DNA from: Gudongella sp034006985 | GTDB lineage: Bacteria; Bacillota; Clostridia; Tissierellales; Tissierellaceae | DNA length: 64,000 bases | Direction: 5' to 3' | NCBI GenBank assembly: GCA_034006985.1 | Contig: JAVERT010000004.1 | Span: 62,001 to 126,000, forward strand | Shown here: positions 17,040 to 25,667 of the stretch, in pieces | Position numbering within the stretch: the stretch's first letter is position 1 | Layout: the number at the start of each line of letters is the position of its first letter | Translations under genes and position numbers: made by a program | Notes under the pieces: model-generated | What the model was told of the DNA's origin: nothing | Database searches by the model: none | Seen by the model: only the letters and a program-made list of their open reading frames with translations

Positions 17040-17480
17040 TCAGGTGCTACATATACTAGCATAATACTTAAAAAATGATTCAATCATTTCTTTAGTTTCA
17101 ATATCATCAGTAGCAACTAATAATTCTTTTTTAATGGATTCTGATTCCAAAAACACAGCTTTATTTCTAAATATATACAACACATTCATTCCAATCTCAG
17201 GATTAGAACTAACTGCTCGAATAAAAGTATATGGGTTCTTGTTATAAAGCCCCATAATCACATCTTCAAATAAAGTAATATATGATCCCTCCGGATTAGA
17301 ATATAAATTTTGCACAGCACTATATTCATCTTCTCCTTCTGAATCCATTAAATATGGTTTTACTATATTTATCATTTCATTTTCAGTAATAGATCCTAAT
17401 GCACTCCAATAAAGTTCTTCTATTATCTCTAATCTAGTATACTCAGTTCCCTTATTCTGAATCAATTCTAAAATATCCAT
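17040..17480 (-). CDS. hypothetical protein
   Basis: 146 residues, acidic and helical, not recognised. AAGGAG lies 6 bases before the ATG, and codon use matches the neighbours, so it is probably real. There is no signal peptide or membrane segment. The motif EIIEELYWSALGSITENEM suggests alpha-alpha repeats. It stands alone. A weak 8-bp hairpin (TTTGATAG/CTATCAAA) at 17012-17031 follows it but lacks a proper T tract. Confidence 0.65.
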   Translation of the reverse strand: MDILELIQNKGTEYTRLEIIEELYWSALGSITENEMINIVKPYLMDSEGEDEYSAVQNLYSNPEGSYITLFEDVIMGLYNKNPYTFIRAVSSNPEIGMNVLYIFRNKAVFLESESIKKELLVATDDIETKEMIESFFKYYASICST

Positions 17481-17741
17481 GTAATCTCCTTTTTTATTAT
17501 ATTTACCCTTAATTCAATTTTTTTGTCAACTTTTATGTTTTCCTTGAAACTAAAACGCTTTATATTTAATTAGTTATAATCAGACCCTATATGTGTTGTT
17601 AATGTTTCCCTAAAATAAAAGACTGCGATAATATTAACTTTATTGATTTAACGAGCTAAATTCAGGTATAAATATAATAGGTAAATAAATTTACATAAGA
17701 AATCTAATATTTGATTTGTACCCAAGAAAGGTTGTGATTTT

Positions 17742-18956
17742 ATGTACAAAACAATATCAAAAAAATCAATCATAATTGTTATACTCTTCTTACTAATGTT
17801 TGTGGGTGCGCAAACAGTATTTGCAGAAACACTAAATAATAGCATTAGTATAACAGCTCCAGAAGAAAATCAGAATATAACAGGAGGAAAAACCTTTAAT
17901 GTTGAATATGATATTGATTTCTTCGGACTAGGGACCTCTCTCTATTTTTCCAACAACAATGGTCAAGATTGGGAATTAATAGATGAGTTGGTAGATTCTG
18001 AAAATACCTATGCATGGTCAGTCCCCAATATCTCAACATCAGATGGGCTACTAAAAATAACTGTAAAATCTCTTAAAGGTTCACCAATACCTCAATTAAT
18101 AACATATTATAATGAAAGCGAAAAGTTTAAAATTTCTAAAATGTTTATTATGGAACCTATTATACCTATATATCCTATTATCCCAATAGAACCAATTACC
18201 CCAGTGTTTCCTATAGATCCTGGACTTATTATCGTAAAACCTAGCCCACCCGAAGATTTAACTGCTGAGGCTATTTCATCAAGCAAAATAGAAATAAAAT
18301 GGGTTGATAAATCAAGTAACGAACTTGGATTTCGTATTGAAAGAATGACTGGAACAGAAACTTTTACAGAGATTGCAGGTGTAGCTAAAAATACAACAAT
18401 ATTTATAGATAACAACCTAGAACCAGATACAAACTATTTTTATCGTGTACTAGCTTATAATACTATGGGTGAATCTACTTTCTCAAATACAGCATCAGCG
18501 AAAACAGAATCAATAGAAACTGAAGAAGAAGAAGAAGAGGAAGAAGAAACAGTTGCACCAATTATTATGAAGTTTTACATTGATAGCAGCGACTACTTTG
18601 TAGACGATCAAATAATGACAATGGATACTGCACCAGTTATATCTGAAAATCGCACTGTACTACCAATTAGATATGTAGTTGAACCATTAGGCGGAGTAGT
18701 TGATTGGGATCCTATAGATAGAAGAGTTGATATTTCTATGGGTGGCAAAGTTATTAACCTGTGGATTGGAAATAGCATTGCATCTGTAAATGGTAACATG
18801 GTATATATAGATCCTGAAAATACTAATGTAAAACCTATTATAGTACCCCCAGGCCGCACAATGCTTCCCCTTAGATTTATTGCCGAGAGCTTAGGTGCTG
18901 AAGTAAAATGGAATGCAGAGATTAAGGAAGTTACAATAACTTATCCTGCTCCGTAA
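17742..18956 (+). CDS. secreted protein: fibronectin type III domain plus CuAO_N-like domain
   Basis: 404 residues. A signal peptide ends near GAQTVFAET (about residue 28). Residues 33-130 are a beta-sandwich like the cell-wall Kre9/Ser-Thr-rich type (SITAPEENQNITGG). A Pro/Ile linker (PIIPIYPIIPIEPI) follows, then a fibronectin type III domain at about 167-255 (PPEDLTAEAIS, TNYFYRVLAYN). After a run of Glu residues there are two CuAO_N-like half repeats (RTVLPIRYVVEPLG and RTMLPLRFIAESLG). There is no cell-wall anchor motif, so attachment is probably through the CuAO_N module. It shares this module and a nearby GGTATAAATAT upstream element with the MACPF gene that follows. The gene has its own terminator. 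Confidence 0.85.
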   Translation: MYKTISKKSIIIVILFLLMFVGAQTVFAETLNNSISITAPEENQNITGGKTFNVEYDIDFFGLGTSLYFSNNNGQDWELIDELVDSENTYAWSVPNISTSDGLLKITVKSLKGSPIPQLITYYNESEKFKISKMFIMEPIIPIYPIIPIEPITPVFPIDPGLIIVKPSPPEDLTAEAISSSKIEIKWVDKSSNELGFRIERMTGTETFTEIAGVAKNTTIFIDNNLEPDTNYFYRVLAYNTMGESTFSNTASAKTESIETEEEEEEEEETVAPIIMKFYIDSSDYFVDDQIMTMDTAPVISENRTVLPIRYVVEPLGGVVDWDPIDRRVDISMGGKVINLWIGNSIASVNGNMVYIDPENTNVKPIIVPPGRTMLPLRFIAESLGAEVKWNAEIKEVTITYPAP

Positions 18957-18966
18957 ATACACTACA

Positions 18967-19001
18967 AAACAGTGGGTGACAAACAACCCCACTGTTTTTT
19001 T
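18967..19001 (+). terminator. terminator of the FnIII/CuAO_N gene
   Basis: Stem AAACAGTGGG/CCCACTGTTT with an 11-base loop, running into TTTTTTT. The rest of the 300-base gap to the MACPF gene has no further gene that I can see. Confidence 0.88.
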
Positions 19002-19256
19002 CTGTGTTATGCATTGTAACTACTAAATTCTGTCTTCTTTTTTACTTCTTTCATAGTGTCACCCTAATCAATTAATCTTTTGAAACAGTTTCGTAGTTCT
19101 TATCTATTTATAGCTTAACTTATAGAGCATAATAATTGTTACAAAAATTTAACACGCTAAATCTTTAAAGTTCATATAGGCGGGTATAAATATGTTATTA
19201 CTAATAGTAACAATTTTATAGTTGATGAAGTCTATATGATAAGGGAGGTATTGTCA

Positions 19257-21338
19257 ATGGGAATGATTTTAAAAAAAGCAAACCATAAGAATACTGCTAG
19301 GGTAAAGGTAATTATTTATTCATTGATATTTGTTATATTATTTAATATATCAACCCCTGCACTTGCAGAAGAATCAGAGAAAGACAAGACAACAATGGTA
19401 TTTATCATCGATAATAATTCTTACACTGCAGATGGAGAATTAATCGTTATGGATGTAAGCCCTATGATTGTTGAAGGTCGTACTATGTTGCCTATCAGGT
19501 ATGCTGCAAGTCCTTTAGGCGCAGATATTAAATGGAATGGGGAAGATAAAAAAGTAACGTTAATCTTAGGAGATAAAATACTGGAATTATGGGTAGGTCA
19601 GAGCAATGCATTAGTCAATGGTTTAACTATTCCAATTGATGCTGATAATCCTAATGTAAAGCCACTCATAGTCAATGAACGAACAATGCTGCCACTTCGA
19701 TTTGTAACTGAAAATTTAGGATGCGAACTCCTTTGGGATCCAGAAACTAAAAAAATTACTATAACTAAAGATAGAAAATCAGATGATTCAACAATTCCAC
19801 CAATAGGAATCGTATTGCCACCTATAGTACCGACATTCCCTTCACTAATAATTGATGCACCAATCCGAGATTTGTCAAAGAATCAGATTAACGAACTTAT
19901 TTTATCAAAAGATTTAAGTAACTTAAATGATATTTGGAGCGTCAATCAGCCCGACATTGCTAAAAAGGTAACTCTTAGCGAATCAGATTTTCCAGTTGTA
20001 CTGCGAATTGGTAGAGGGTATGATGTGTTTGGAAAATATGCATCAGTTGAATCACTCAAACAAAGTGTCCTAGATTTAGAGAAACTAATAACAGATCAAA
20101 AAATTGAACGAATCCGCTACGATCAAGGTGTTAATACACAAATCACAAGTGATTCTATTAGATCATACAGTAGGACTCTATCCAAAAATATAAGTGGTTC
20201 TGGCAGTTACTTTGGATTTGGTGGATCAGCTAAATTGAATTTTAATTCTACTAGAACATCTCAATTAAACAATTATTTTTCTACTTCGAGTTATATAGTA
20301 AAAAAATTCGGTGTTTATGTTAATGGATCTACAAATTTGAAGAATTATCTTAATTCAGATGCAAAAAAAATGATTAATGATAACAACGTTACAGCAAAAA
20401 CTGTTTTTGGCAACTATGGACATTATGTACTAGTTGATACAATAACCGGAGGTAGAGTCGACTACAGTATTACTGCAAAGTCTGATTCATCCACTAGCTA
20501 CGATAACTTTGTTGCAGCTACAAAAGCAGACTTTAATGTTTTAGTATTTAAAGCTTCAGCTAATGCTGAATATCAAAACATCAAAAATAAATCAGAATAT
20601 GACAGCAACAAAGAACAAACATTAAACACTTATGGTGGAAATTTTTCATTAAATCTAGGGCAATTCTTAAATGACCCACAAATACTGAGCAAATGGGAGA
20701 GTACACTAGAAGAAAATGGTACACTTGTTGACTTTGGAACGACGACAGAAAAATCGTTAGTTCCAATTTGGGAACTTGCTGATACTTCATCAAGGTCAAC
20801 TTATCTAAAATCAGAGTTTGAGAAGCTTAACTTGGCACAAGGTAATCAGTGGCCAATGGAAAAATATATCACTGATATTGTGTTTGTAACAGGTTCAGAT
20901 GCTTGGAGTGCTAGAGCTAAGACCCCACCTGGATATATGCTTATTGACGTTGATTTGAATACAGACGCAGGTGGTGATTTTATCTTCTTATGCTACAAGT
21001 TAGGTGATAACATTAACGACGCATATACTGACTTCTTTATGGAATACAATAACAAATCTAGAACTGCAGGTTCAGGAATCCTTAGTCACAATTCTAACAA
21101 CGTTAATTATACAAGAATTGGCACTGATTTAAATAAAGGAGCAGGGGGAGACTTTTTATATTTATTTACTACTAAAGCGCAAACTTTGCCTCCAGTAAAA
21201 GGTGTTAATGTTTCATTTGATAGTTCTAACGCTGCAAGTCCTGATTGGAATAATGTATATTGGCTAAATTCTAAAAATCCTGCAGATGTCAATAAGGGTG
21301 CTGGAGGAAAATACGTTTATATAAAATTCAAACGATGA
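19257..21338 (+). CDS. secreted CuAO_N - MACPF - MABP protein (putative pore-forming effector)
   Basis: About 693 residues. The ATG at 19257 has AGGGAGG 8 bases upstream; an earlier in-frame ATG lies before that site. A signal peptide ends near TPALAEE (residue 38). CuAO_N-like halves follow at about 45-175 (RTMLPIRYAASPLG, RTMLPLRFVTENLG), then a Pro linker. A MACPF/perforin-like domain covers about 245-525: it has the FGNYGHYVLVDTITGG signature (387-399) and a GGNF...KWEST...LVPIWEL ending. The last 150 residues match the MABP beta-prism. It has ITDIVFVTG, PPGYMLIDVDLN and three copies of a D-L/V-N-x-x-AGG motif, in keeping with threefold symmetry. MACPF proteins insert into membranes as rings; the target here is unknown. 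Domain calls are strong; the toxin role is inference. Confidence 0.85.
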   Translation: MGMILKKANHKNTARVKVIIYSLIFVILFNISTPALAEESEKDKTTMVFIIDNNSYTADGELIVMDVSPMIVEGRTMLPIRYAASPLGADIKWNGEDKKVTLILGDKILELWVGQSNALVNGLTIPIDADNPNVKPLIVNERTMLPLRFVTENLGCELLWDPETKKITITKDRKSDDSTIPPIGIVLPPIVPTFPSLIIDAPIRDLSKNQINELILSKDLSNLNDIWSVNQPDIAKKVTLSESDFPVVLRIGRGYDVFGKYASVESLKQSVLDLEKLITDQKIERIRYDQGVNTQITSDSIRSYSRTLSKNISGSGSYFGFGGSAKLNFNSTRTSQLNNYFSTSSYIVKKFGVYVNGSTNLKNYLNSDAKKMINDNNVTAKTVFGNYGHYVLVDTITGGRVDYSITAKSDSSTSYDNFVAATKADFNVLVFKASANAEYQNIKNKSEYDSNKEQTLNTYGGNFSLNLGQFLNDPQILSKWESTLEENGTLVDFGTTTEKSLVPIWELADTSSRSTYLKSEFEKLNLAQGNQWPMEKYITDIVFVTGSDAWSARAKTPPGYMLIDVDLNTDAGGDFIFLCYKLGDNINDAYTDFFMEYNNKSRTAGSGILSHNSNNVNYTRIGTDLNKGAGGDFLYLFTTKAQTLPPVKGVNVSFDSSNAASPDWNNVYWLNSKNPADVNKGAGGKYVYIKFKR

Positions 21339-21365
21339 AGCAAACTTACCTTGAATAATACAATA

Positions 21366-21398
21366 AAAAGCAGTGGACGTATCTTCCCCACTGCTTTT
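21366..21398. terminator. bidirectional terminator between the MACPF and vWA genes
   Basis: Stem AAAAGCAGTGG/CCACTGCTTTT with an 11-base loop. On the minus strand it runs into TTTTTATT, so it ends the vWA transcript well and the MACPF transcript more weakly. Confidence 0.82.
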
Positions 21399-21421
21399 AA
21401 ACATTTTATAGATTAAAGTTG

Positions 21422-22081
21422 TTAGCATCTATTGTCTTTATTACGACTTTGATAATCTTCCTCTATTTTGCTTTTCCAATTCTTATCAATCAATTTTCTG
21501 GCTCTTAAATTGCTGACTGTTTCATTTAATACTTGGTAGCTTAATTGAGTTCCAATTTTATCAGCATGGTAATTTGAAGCTCTATCCTCACTTATTCCAA
21601 ATCTTCTAGCCGTTGCAATCGCATCTATGTTAGCGCCTAAAAATATAAATTCCCAATCATACTTTTCTTTTTGATGTGTAATCATCTTATTGATTTTCTT
21701 AAAACTATATTCTCTGCTAGAATTTTCTTCTCCATCAGTTGTAATAATAAAAATTACACGTTCAGGCTTTTCACTTTCTTTTTTCTGTTTAATATTATTA
21801 ACTATCTTACTAATGCTTAAACCTATTGCATCCAATAACGCTGTGCTACCTCTGACATAGTACTCCTTATCTGTTATAGGTAAAGCTTCTCTTAAATTTA
21901 ATCTATCGTGTAACAATTCAAATTCACTATCAAACAACACTGTTGTAATAATAGCTTCCCCAGGTTCTGTTAATTGCTTTTTGAGCATCTCATTATATCC
22001 ATTAATGGTATCCTCTTCAAGCCCTCCCATCGAACCACTTCTATCAAGAAGAAATACTAATTCAGTTAAATTTTTTTTCAT
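21422..22081 (-). CDS. von Willebrand factor type A domain protein
   Basis: 219 residues, essentially a lone vWA domain with no signal peptide. The MIDAS metal site is complete: DRSGSMG (D13, S15, S17), the Thr in YVRGSTALLDA, and the Asp in FIITTDGEEN. The last 60 residues, with FIFLGANIDAIATARRFGI, continue the fold. Cytosolic vWA proteins usually work as metal-dependent docking subunits in multi-protein assemblies. It lies 82 bases downstream of the macro-domain gene in the same direction, so the two probably share a transcript. AAGGGGAT precedes the ATG. Confidence 0.87.
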   Translation of the reverse strand: MKKNLTELVFLLDRSGSMGGLEEDTINGYNEMLKKQLTEPGEAIITTVLFDSEFELLHDRLNLREALPITDKEYYVRGSTALLDAIGLSISKIVNNIKQKKESEKPERVIFIITTDGEENSSREYSFKKINKMITHQKEKYDWEFIFLGANIDAIATARRFGISEDRASNYHADKIGTQLSYQVLNETVSNLRARKLIDKNWKSKIEEDYQSRNKDNRC

Positions 22082-22163
22082 CTATTTCATCCCCTTATTT
22101 TTATTGTAATTTAAGATTATCATTTTAATAAAGGGCTTAGGTCGCATTGCATGCGACATTTTT

Positions 22164-23174
22164 TTATACTCCTAGTAGATTTTCATCAAAAGCAAATAAT
22201 GCTTCATTGATTTCAAATATATTATAATTTTCTTCTTCTAAAAAATATTGAATTATAACATCAAACTTACTACTATTTGAAAGTGCAAATCCAGCTCTTA
22301 AAAGCAAATCCTGTGTTTGATCAAGGTTTAATTCAAGTGCTATAGCAAATGCTAATACCGTTGATTTGCTAGGTCTATAACTTATATCATTTCGGATTTT
22401 TGAGAACAGTTTTCTGTCGATATTTGCCTTCTTATAGGTTTCTGCATCTGTCAACTTTTTTTCATCAATTAATCTTAACAACATTTGAGAAAAAGTTTCA
22501 TCCAATTGATTTATAACATCATTTAGCTTTCTTTTTCTTTTCTTTTGTGTAGGCGCATTCATACTTTCCATGACTTTAATCTGAAAATTATATTCCTCAA
22601 GTAATCCTTCTTGTTCTCTTCTTTCAGATGATGAACTTCTATGTTCTTCAACATACTTATCATCGATATATTGCTTTATAGATGAAAACAATTTAGCTGA
22701 TAACTTATATGCTGAATCATTATATATTACAAGATAGATAGTCATCTCATTTTTTAACAAAAAATCTCCAATTACAGATATTGCAGTTCTTAAAGCTTTA
22801 TCTTGTGGAAAACCAAAAGCACCCGCAGAAATTAATGGAAATGCTACAGATTCCATATTATAAGCTTTTGCTAGTTCTAGAGAATTTCTATAACAATCTT
22901 CTAATAATTTGATTTCGTTATGATTCCCATCCTTCCATACTGGTCCAACTGTATGAATAACGTACTTAACAGGAAGATTATAAGCTTTAGTTATTTTAGC
23001 TTGCCCAGTTTCGCAGCCATTTAATTTTTTACACTCATTAAGTAATTCAGGACCAGCTGCTTTATGAATAGCACCGTCAACTCCTCCCCCTCCTAGTAGA
23101 GAGTTTCTAGCAGCATTTACAATGGCATCTGCTTTAACTTTTGTAATATCATTTCTAATAATTTCTAATGGCAT
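22164..23174 (-). CDS. macro-domain (ADP-ribose-binding/deacylase) protein with C-terminal helix-turn-helix domain
   Basis: 336 residues. Residues 1-165 are a macro domain with the ADP-ribose loops intact: VNAARNSLLGGGGVDGAIHKAAG and FPLISAGAFGFPQDKA. Such domains bind ADP-ribose and often cleave O-acetyl-ADP-ribose or remove ADP-ribose from proteins or nucleic acids. A basic linker (TQKKRKRKLNDV) leads to a helical C-terminus at about 215-336. Its IDRKLFSKIRNDISYRPSKSTV stretch looks like a lambda-repressor/XRE-type DNA-binding helix-turn-helix. A nucleotide signal could thus be tied to DNA binding. AAGGAGGTG precedes the ATG. It heads a pair with the vWA gene. Confidence 0.87.
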   Translation of the reverse strand: MPLEIIRNDITKVKADAIVNAARNSLLGGGGVDGAIHKAAGPELLNECKKLNGCETGQAKITKAYNLPVKYVIHTVGPVWKDGNHNEIKLLEDCYRNSLELAKAYNMESVAFPLISAGAFGFPQDKALRTAISVIGDFLLKNEMTIYLVIYNDSAYKLSAKLFSSIKQYIDDKYVEEHRSSSSERREQEGLLEEYNFQIKVMESMNAPTQKKRKRKLNDVINQLDETFSQMLLRLIDEKKLTDAETYKKANIDRKLFSKIRNDISYRPSKSTVLAFAIALELNLDQTQDLLLRAGFALSNSSKFDVIIQYFLEEENYNIFEINEALFAFDENLLGV

Positions 23175-23286
23175 TACAACACCTCCTTAACTTAATATAT
23201 CATTTTCGAAATCAATTTTTTTTACGAACTCTTATTTATATTATATACAATTATTATTTAATTTCCCAAAATATTTTATCTTAACA

Positions 23287-23805
23287 TTAATGATTAAATG
23301 CCACTCCTGTACTTCTCATGGCTGTTTTTACTATCTTATATACAAAAACTGTTCCAATGGTATTTATAATTGCAGTTGGTATTACGATCCCTATAACTAA
23401 AGCCGTTAATGGAGCAGGAAGCCCTACTATATACAAAGCTGATATTAGGAATACCATTCCACTTACAAATGTTCCAATTCCTCCTAATAAACCAATTACT
23501 ATATAATTAATGTTAAATCGTTTTAGTATCTTGATGAGAAAATATATAACTAAGCAAGTTACAAATTTATCTATTATATTTGGAAGTTGACCGCCTGGAA
23601 AGGTACTTGTCATGGCAGCTAAAACACCTGCTAATAATCCTGTAAGTATCGCATTATCGAACTTAGGATTTAATAAAATCGCTATAATCATAAATATTAT
23701 AAGAAAGTCAAATTTCATACCACCCAAAATTCCTGGTGTAATTTGATGCATTATTAGCCCAATAGCCAACAGCAATGTTGTGAAAATATTGTTTTTTAAA
23801 TTCAT
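23287..23805 (-). CDS. trpP: tryptophan transporter TrpP
   Basis: About 172 residues with five to six membrane helices. The start at 23805 (MNLKNNIF) has AAGGGAGAG 7 bases upstream. The sequence fits the TrpP family: ILGGMKFDFLIIFM in the N-terminal half, an LNPKFDNAILTGLLAGVLAA helix, then TFPGGQLPNIIDK. It would import tryptophan. The call is strongly backed by the T-box leader directly upstream, whose specifier reads TGG (Trp). Expression should rise when tRNA-Trp is uncharged. It stands alone. Confidence 0.92.
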   Translation of the reverse strand: MNLKNNIFTTLLLAIGLIMHQITPGILGGMKFDFLIIFMIIAILLNPKFDNAILTGLLAGVLAAMTSTFPGGQLPNIIDKFVTCLVIYFLIKILKRFNINYIVIGLLGGIGTFVSGMVFLISALYIVGLPAPLTALVIGIVIPTAIINTIGTVFVYKIVKTAMRSTGVAFNH

Positions 23806-23901
23806 AATAAATCTCTCCCTTTTTTGTTTTGTTTTTTTTATTATGCCAGTCACCAATTTCAGTTCACAACATTAGTATCACCACCTTTAATTTTCAAAAA
23901 T

Positions 23902-24181
23902 AAAAAAAGCCCTTCATCCTTAAAAAGGACGAAAGACTATTATTTCGCGGTACCACCTCAATTAGACTATCAAAAGACAATCTCACTTAACCAGATACTT
24001 AGCTAATGCTATAATATCCTGTTTCTATAACGGGAAACCCCCGGTTTTCGATACTCTGATAGAATCATTTCACAAAACTTCTTGTAGATCCATTCATTAA
24101 ATTACTGGTATTGGACTTTCACCTGTGCCAACTCTCTAAACCCAATTTAATCTAACTACTCGTTCTACGCACTGAATTTAA
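23902..24181 (-). promoter_or_regulatory. T-box riboswitch (tRNA-Trp specific) upstream of trpP
   Basis: On the minus strand the leader has the stem I elements AGAGAG and GGTGAAAGTCC and a specifier loop GAATGGATC whose TGG codon lies at 24090-24092. The conserved T-box AGGTGGTACCGCG is at 23946-23958. A terminator hairpin (CTTTCGTCCTT/AAGGATGAAGGG then T7) covers 23902-23938. The Trp specifier agrees with the gene it controls. The gap between trpP and the Rieske gene is almost wholly occupied by this leader. Confidence 0.95.
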
Positions 24182-24191
24182 TATTTTGTTT

Positions 24192-24220
24192 ATCATAACA
24201 TCATTTCACGTAAAGTTCAA
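24192..24220 (-). promoter_or_regulatory. sigma-A promoter of the trpP T-box transcript
   Basis: TTGAAC, 17 bases, TATGAT on the minus strand, about 10 bases before the start of the T-box leader structure. It ends only three bases from the stop codon of the upstream Rieske gene. Confidence 0.75.
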
Positions 24221-24222
24221 CT

Positions 24223-25194
24223 CTAAAAATTATTTTTTTTTAATTCATGTCTTCTCTTTCTAAATTCAATTATTGGTAAATCTCCTTGTATCAAATTCTC
24301 ACCCATAATTAATTCAGTCTTTTTAGGAATTTGAGTTAAAACAACCCTTCTATCTTGATGGAGTATTATTCTATTTGATATTGTGCTTAAAACATTAGTT
24401 ATTTGCTTTAGAACAGGAACTTTCATAAATCCTTGATAGAATCGCAAGTATATTCGAGTATGTTCTTCATCCATAGGCACAAAAGCTGCCATTATTCTAA
24501 CATTATCTGAAATTATATTTTGCCATGTATTAGGCATTTGAAACTGAAGATGAAATAATCTCTCATAATCTAAGATTTCATTTGTTTTTTTTGGAATTTG
24601 ACCATTATCAACCTCATTATTTACATAGAAAGTCATTAAATTATCATTCCATTTTACTACAGGGCCGTTAACTAAAGTTCGATTCCCACTTCCTATAGTA
24701 TTTTTATGCACAAATGGCAAGTGAACAACATCTAATTGATTTTCTATAGCTCTAGTATAATGAACACTCCAAGTTTCTGAGAAACTTCCATAAGAGAAAC
24801 CAGATTTCAGATCTTCAAAAAATGGTATTTCAGGTGCACTATCTTTATCATTACTATACCATAACCATATAAACCCATATTTATCTTTAACTAGATATGA
24901 ATTTACTGCATAGTTATTTTTAACAGGATTACTCTTGCCATTTGCGGGAATTAAAACTACTCTACCATTAGTATCATACTGAAAACCATGAAAAGGACAC
25001 TCTATATGATTGCCAATAATTTTACCTTCGCTTAAAGAAGCCCCTCTATGACAACACTTATCAAAAATACAATTAACCTGATTATTATCATCTCTCCAAA
25101 GCACAAGCTTTTCGGATAATCTAGTTACGCCAATTAATTTATTCTTTTTAACTTGCTTCGAATCCAAAATGACATACCATTGATTTTTTATCAT
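24223..25194 (-). CDS. Rieske 2Fe-2S oxygenase-like protein
   Basis: 323 residues. The N-terminal Rieske domain has CCHRGA and CPFHGF, giving the Cys-x-His and Cys-x2-His ligands of a 2Fe-2S cluster (about residues 47-70). The C-terminal catalytic domain keeps the mononuclear iron motif QLDVVHLPFVHKN (Asp plus two His). That is the architecture of aromatic-ring hydroxylases and related demethylases, which need O2, and so is odd in a likely anaerobe. It has no partner reductase nearby. It is 36 bases downstream of mscL in the same direction. AAGGGGAT precedes the ATG. Confidence 0.87.
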   Translation of the reverse strand: MIKNQWYVILDSKQVKKNKLIGVTRLSEKLVLWRDDNNQVNCIFDKCCHRGASLSEGKIIGNHIECPFHGFQYDTNGRVVLIPANGKSNPVKNNYAVNSYLVKDKYGFIWLWYSNDKDSAPEIPFFEDLKSGFSYGSFSETWSVHYTRAIENQLDVVHLPFVHKNTIGSGNRTLVNGPVVKWNDNLMTFYVNNEVDNGQIPKKTNEILDYERLFHLQFQMPNTWQNIISDNVRIMAAFVPMDEEHTRIYLRFYQGFMKVPVLKQITNVLSTISNRIILHQDRRVVLTQIPKKTELIMGENLIQGDLPIIEFRKRRHELKKNNF

Positions 25195-25230
25195 ATTAAT
25201 AAATCCCCTTTAAAAGGTTGTTCATATATT

Positions 25231-25626
25231 TTATTTGGATTTTAATAAATCTCTAATTTCGGCTAGAATAAGTTCTTCATTACTTGGTACTATAGGAGCG
25301 GGTTCTGCTTCCACTTCTTTCTTCTTTCTAGAGTTTAATGCCCTTACAACCATAAAAATTGAAAATGCAATAATTGCGAAATCTACAATTGACTGTATAA
25401 ATGAACCATATAGAATTGCTACTTCCGCTAAATCTCCACTTGCTGGTTCTATGACATATTTAAGATTCACAAAGCTTACTCCACCTAATACTACACCTAT
25501 AGCGGGCATAATAATATCATTTACTAGTGATGCTATTATTTTCCCAAAGGCACCCCCTATTACTACTGCTACAGCTAAATCAATAACATTTCCCTTCAAT
25601 GCAAATTCTTTAAATTCTTTTAACAT
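25231..25626 (-). CDS. mscL: large-conductance mechanosensitive channel MscL
   Basis: 131 residues. The ATG at 25626 (MLKEFKEFALKGNVIDLAV) has AAGGAGG 7 bases upstream and matches the conserved MscL N-terminus. Two membrane helices flank a periplasmic-type loop, and the C-terminal EELILAEIRDLLK helix bundle is present. Five identical subunits form a tension-gated pore that protects cells from osmotic downshock. It lies between the radical SAM and Rieske genes in the same direction, with 36-41 base gaps. Confidence 0.95.
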   Translation of the reverse strand: MLKEFKEFALKGNVIDLAVAVVIGGAFGKIIASLVNDIIMPAIGVVLGGVSFVNLKYVIEPASGDLAEVAILYGSFIQSIVDFAIIAFSIFMVVRALNSRKKKEVEAEPAPIVPSNEELILAEIRDLLKSK

Positions 25627-25667
25627 AAAACTTCCTCCTTTTATCAATTTCTATTCTTTATATATAT

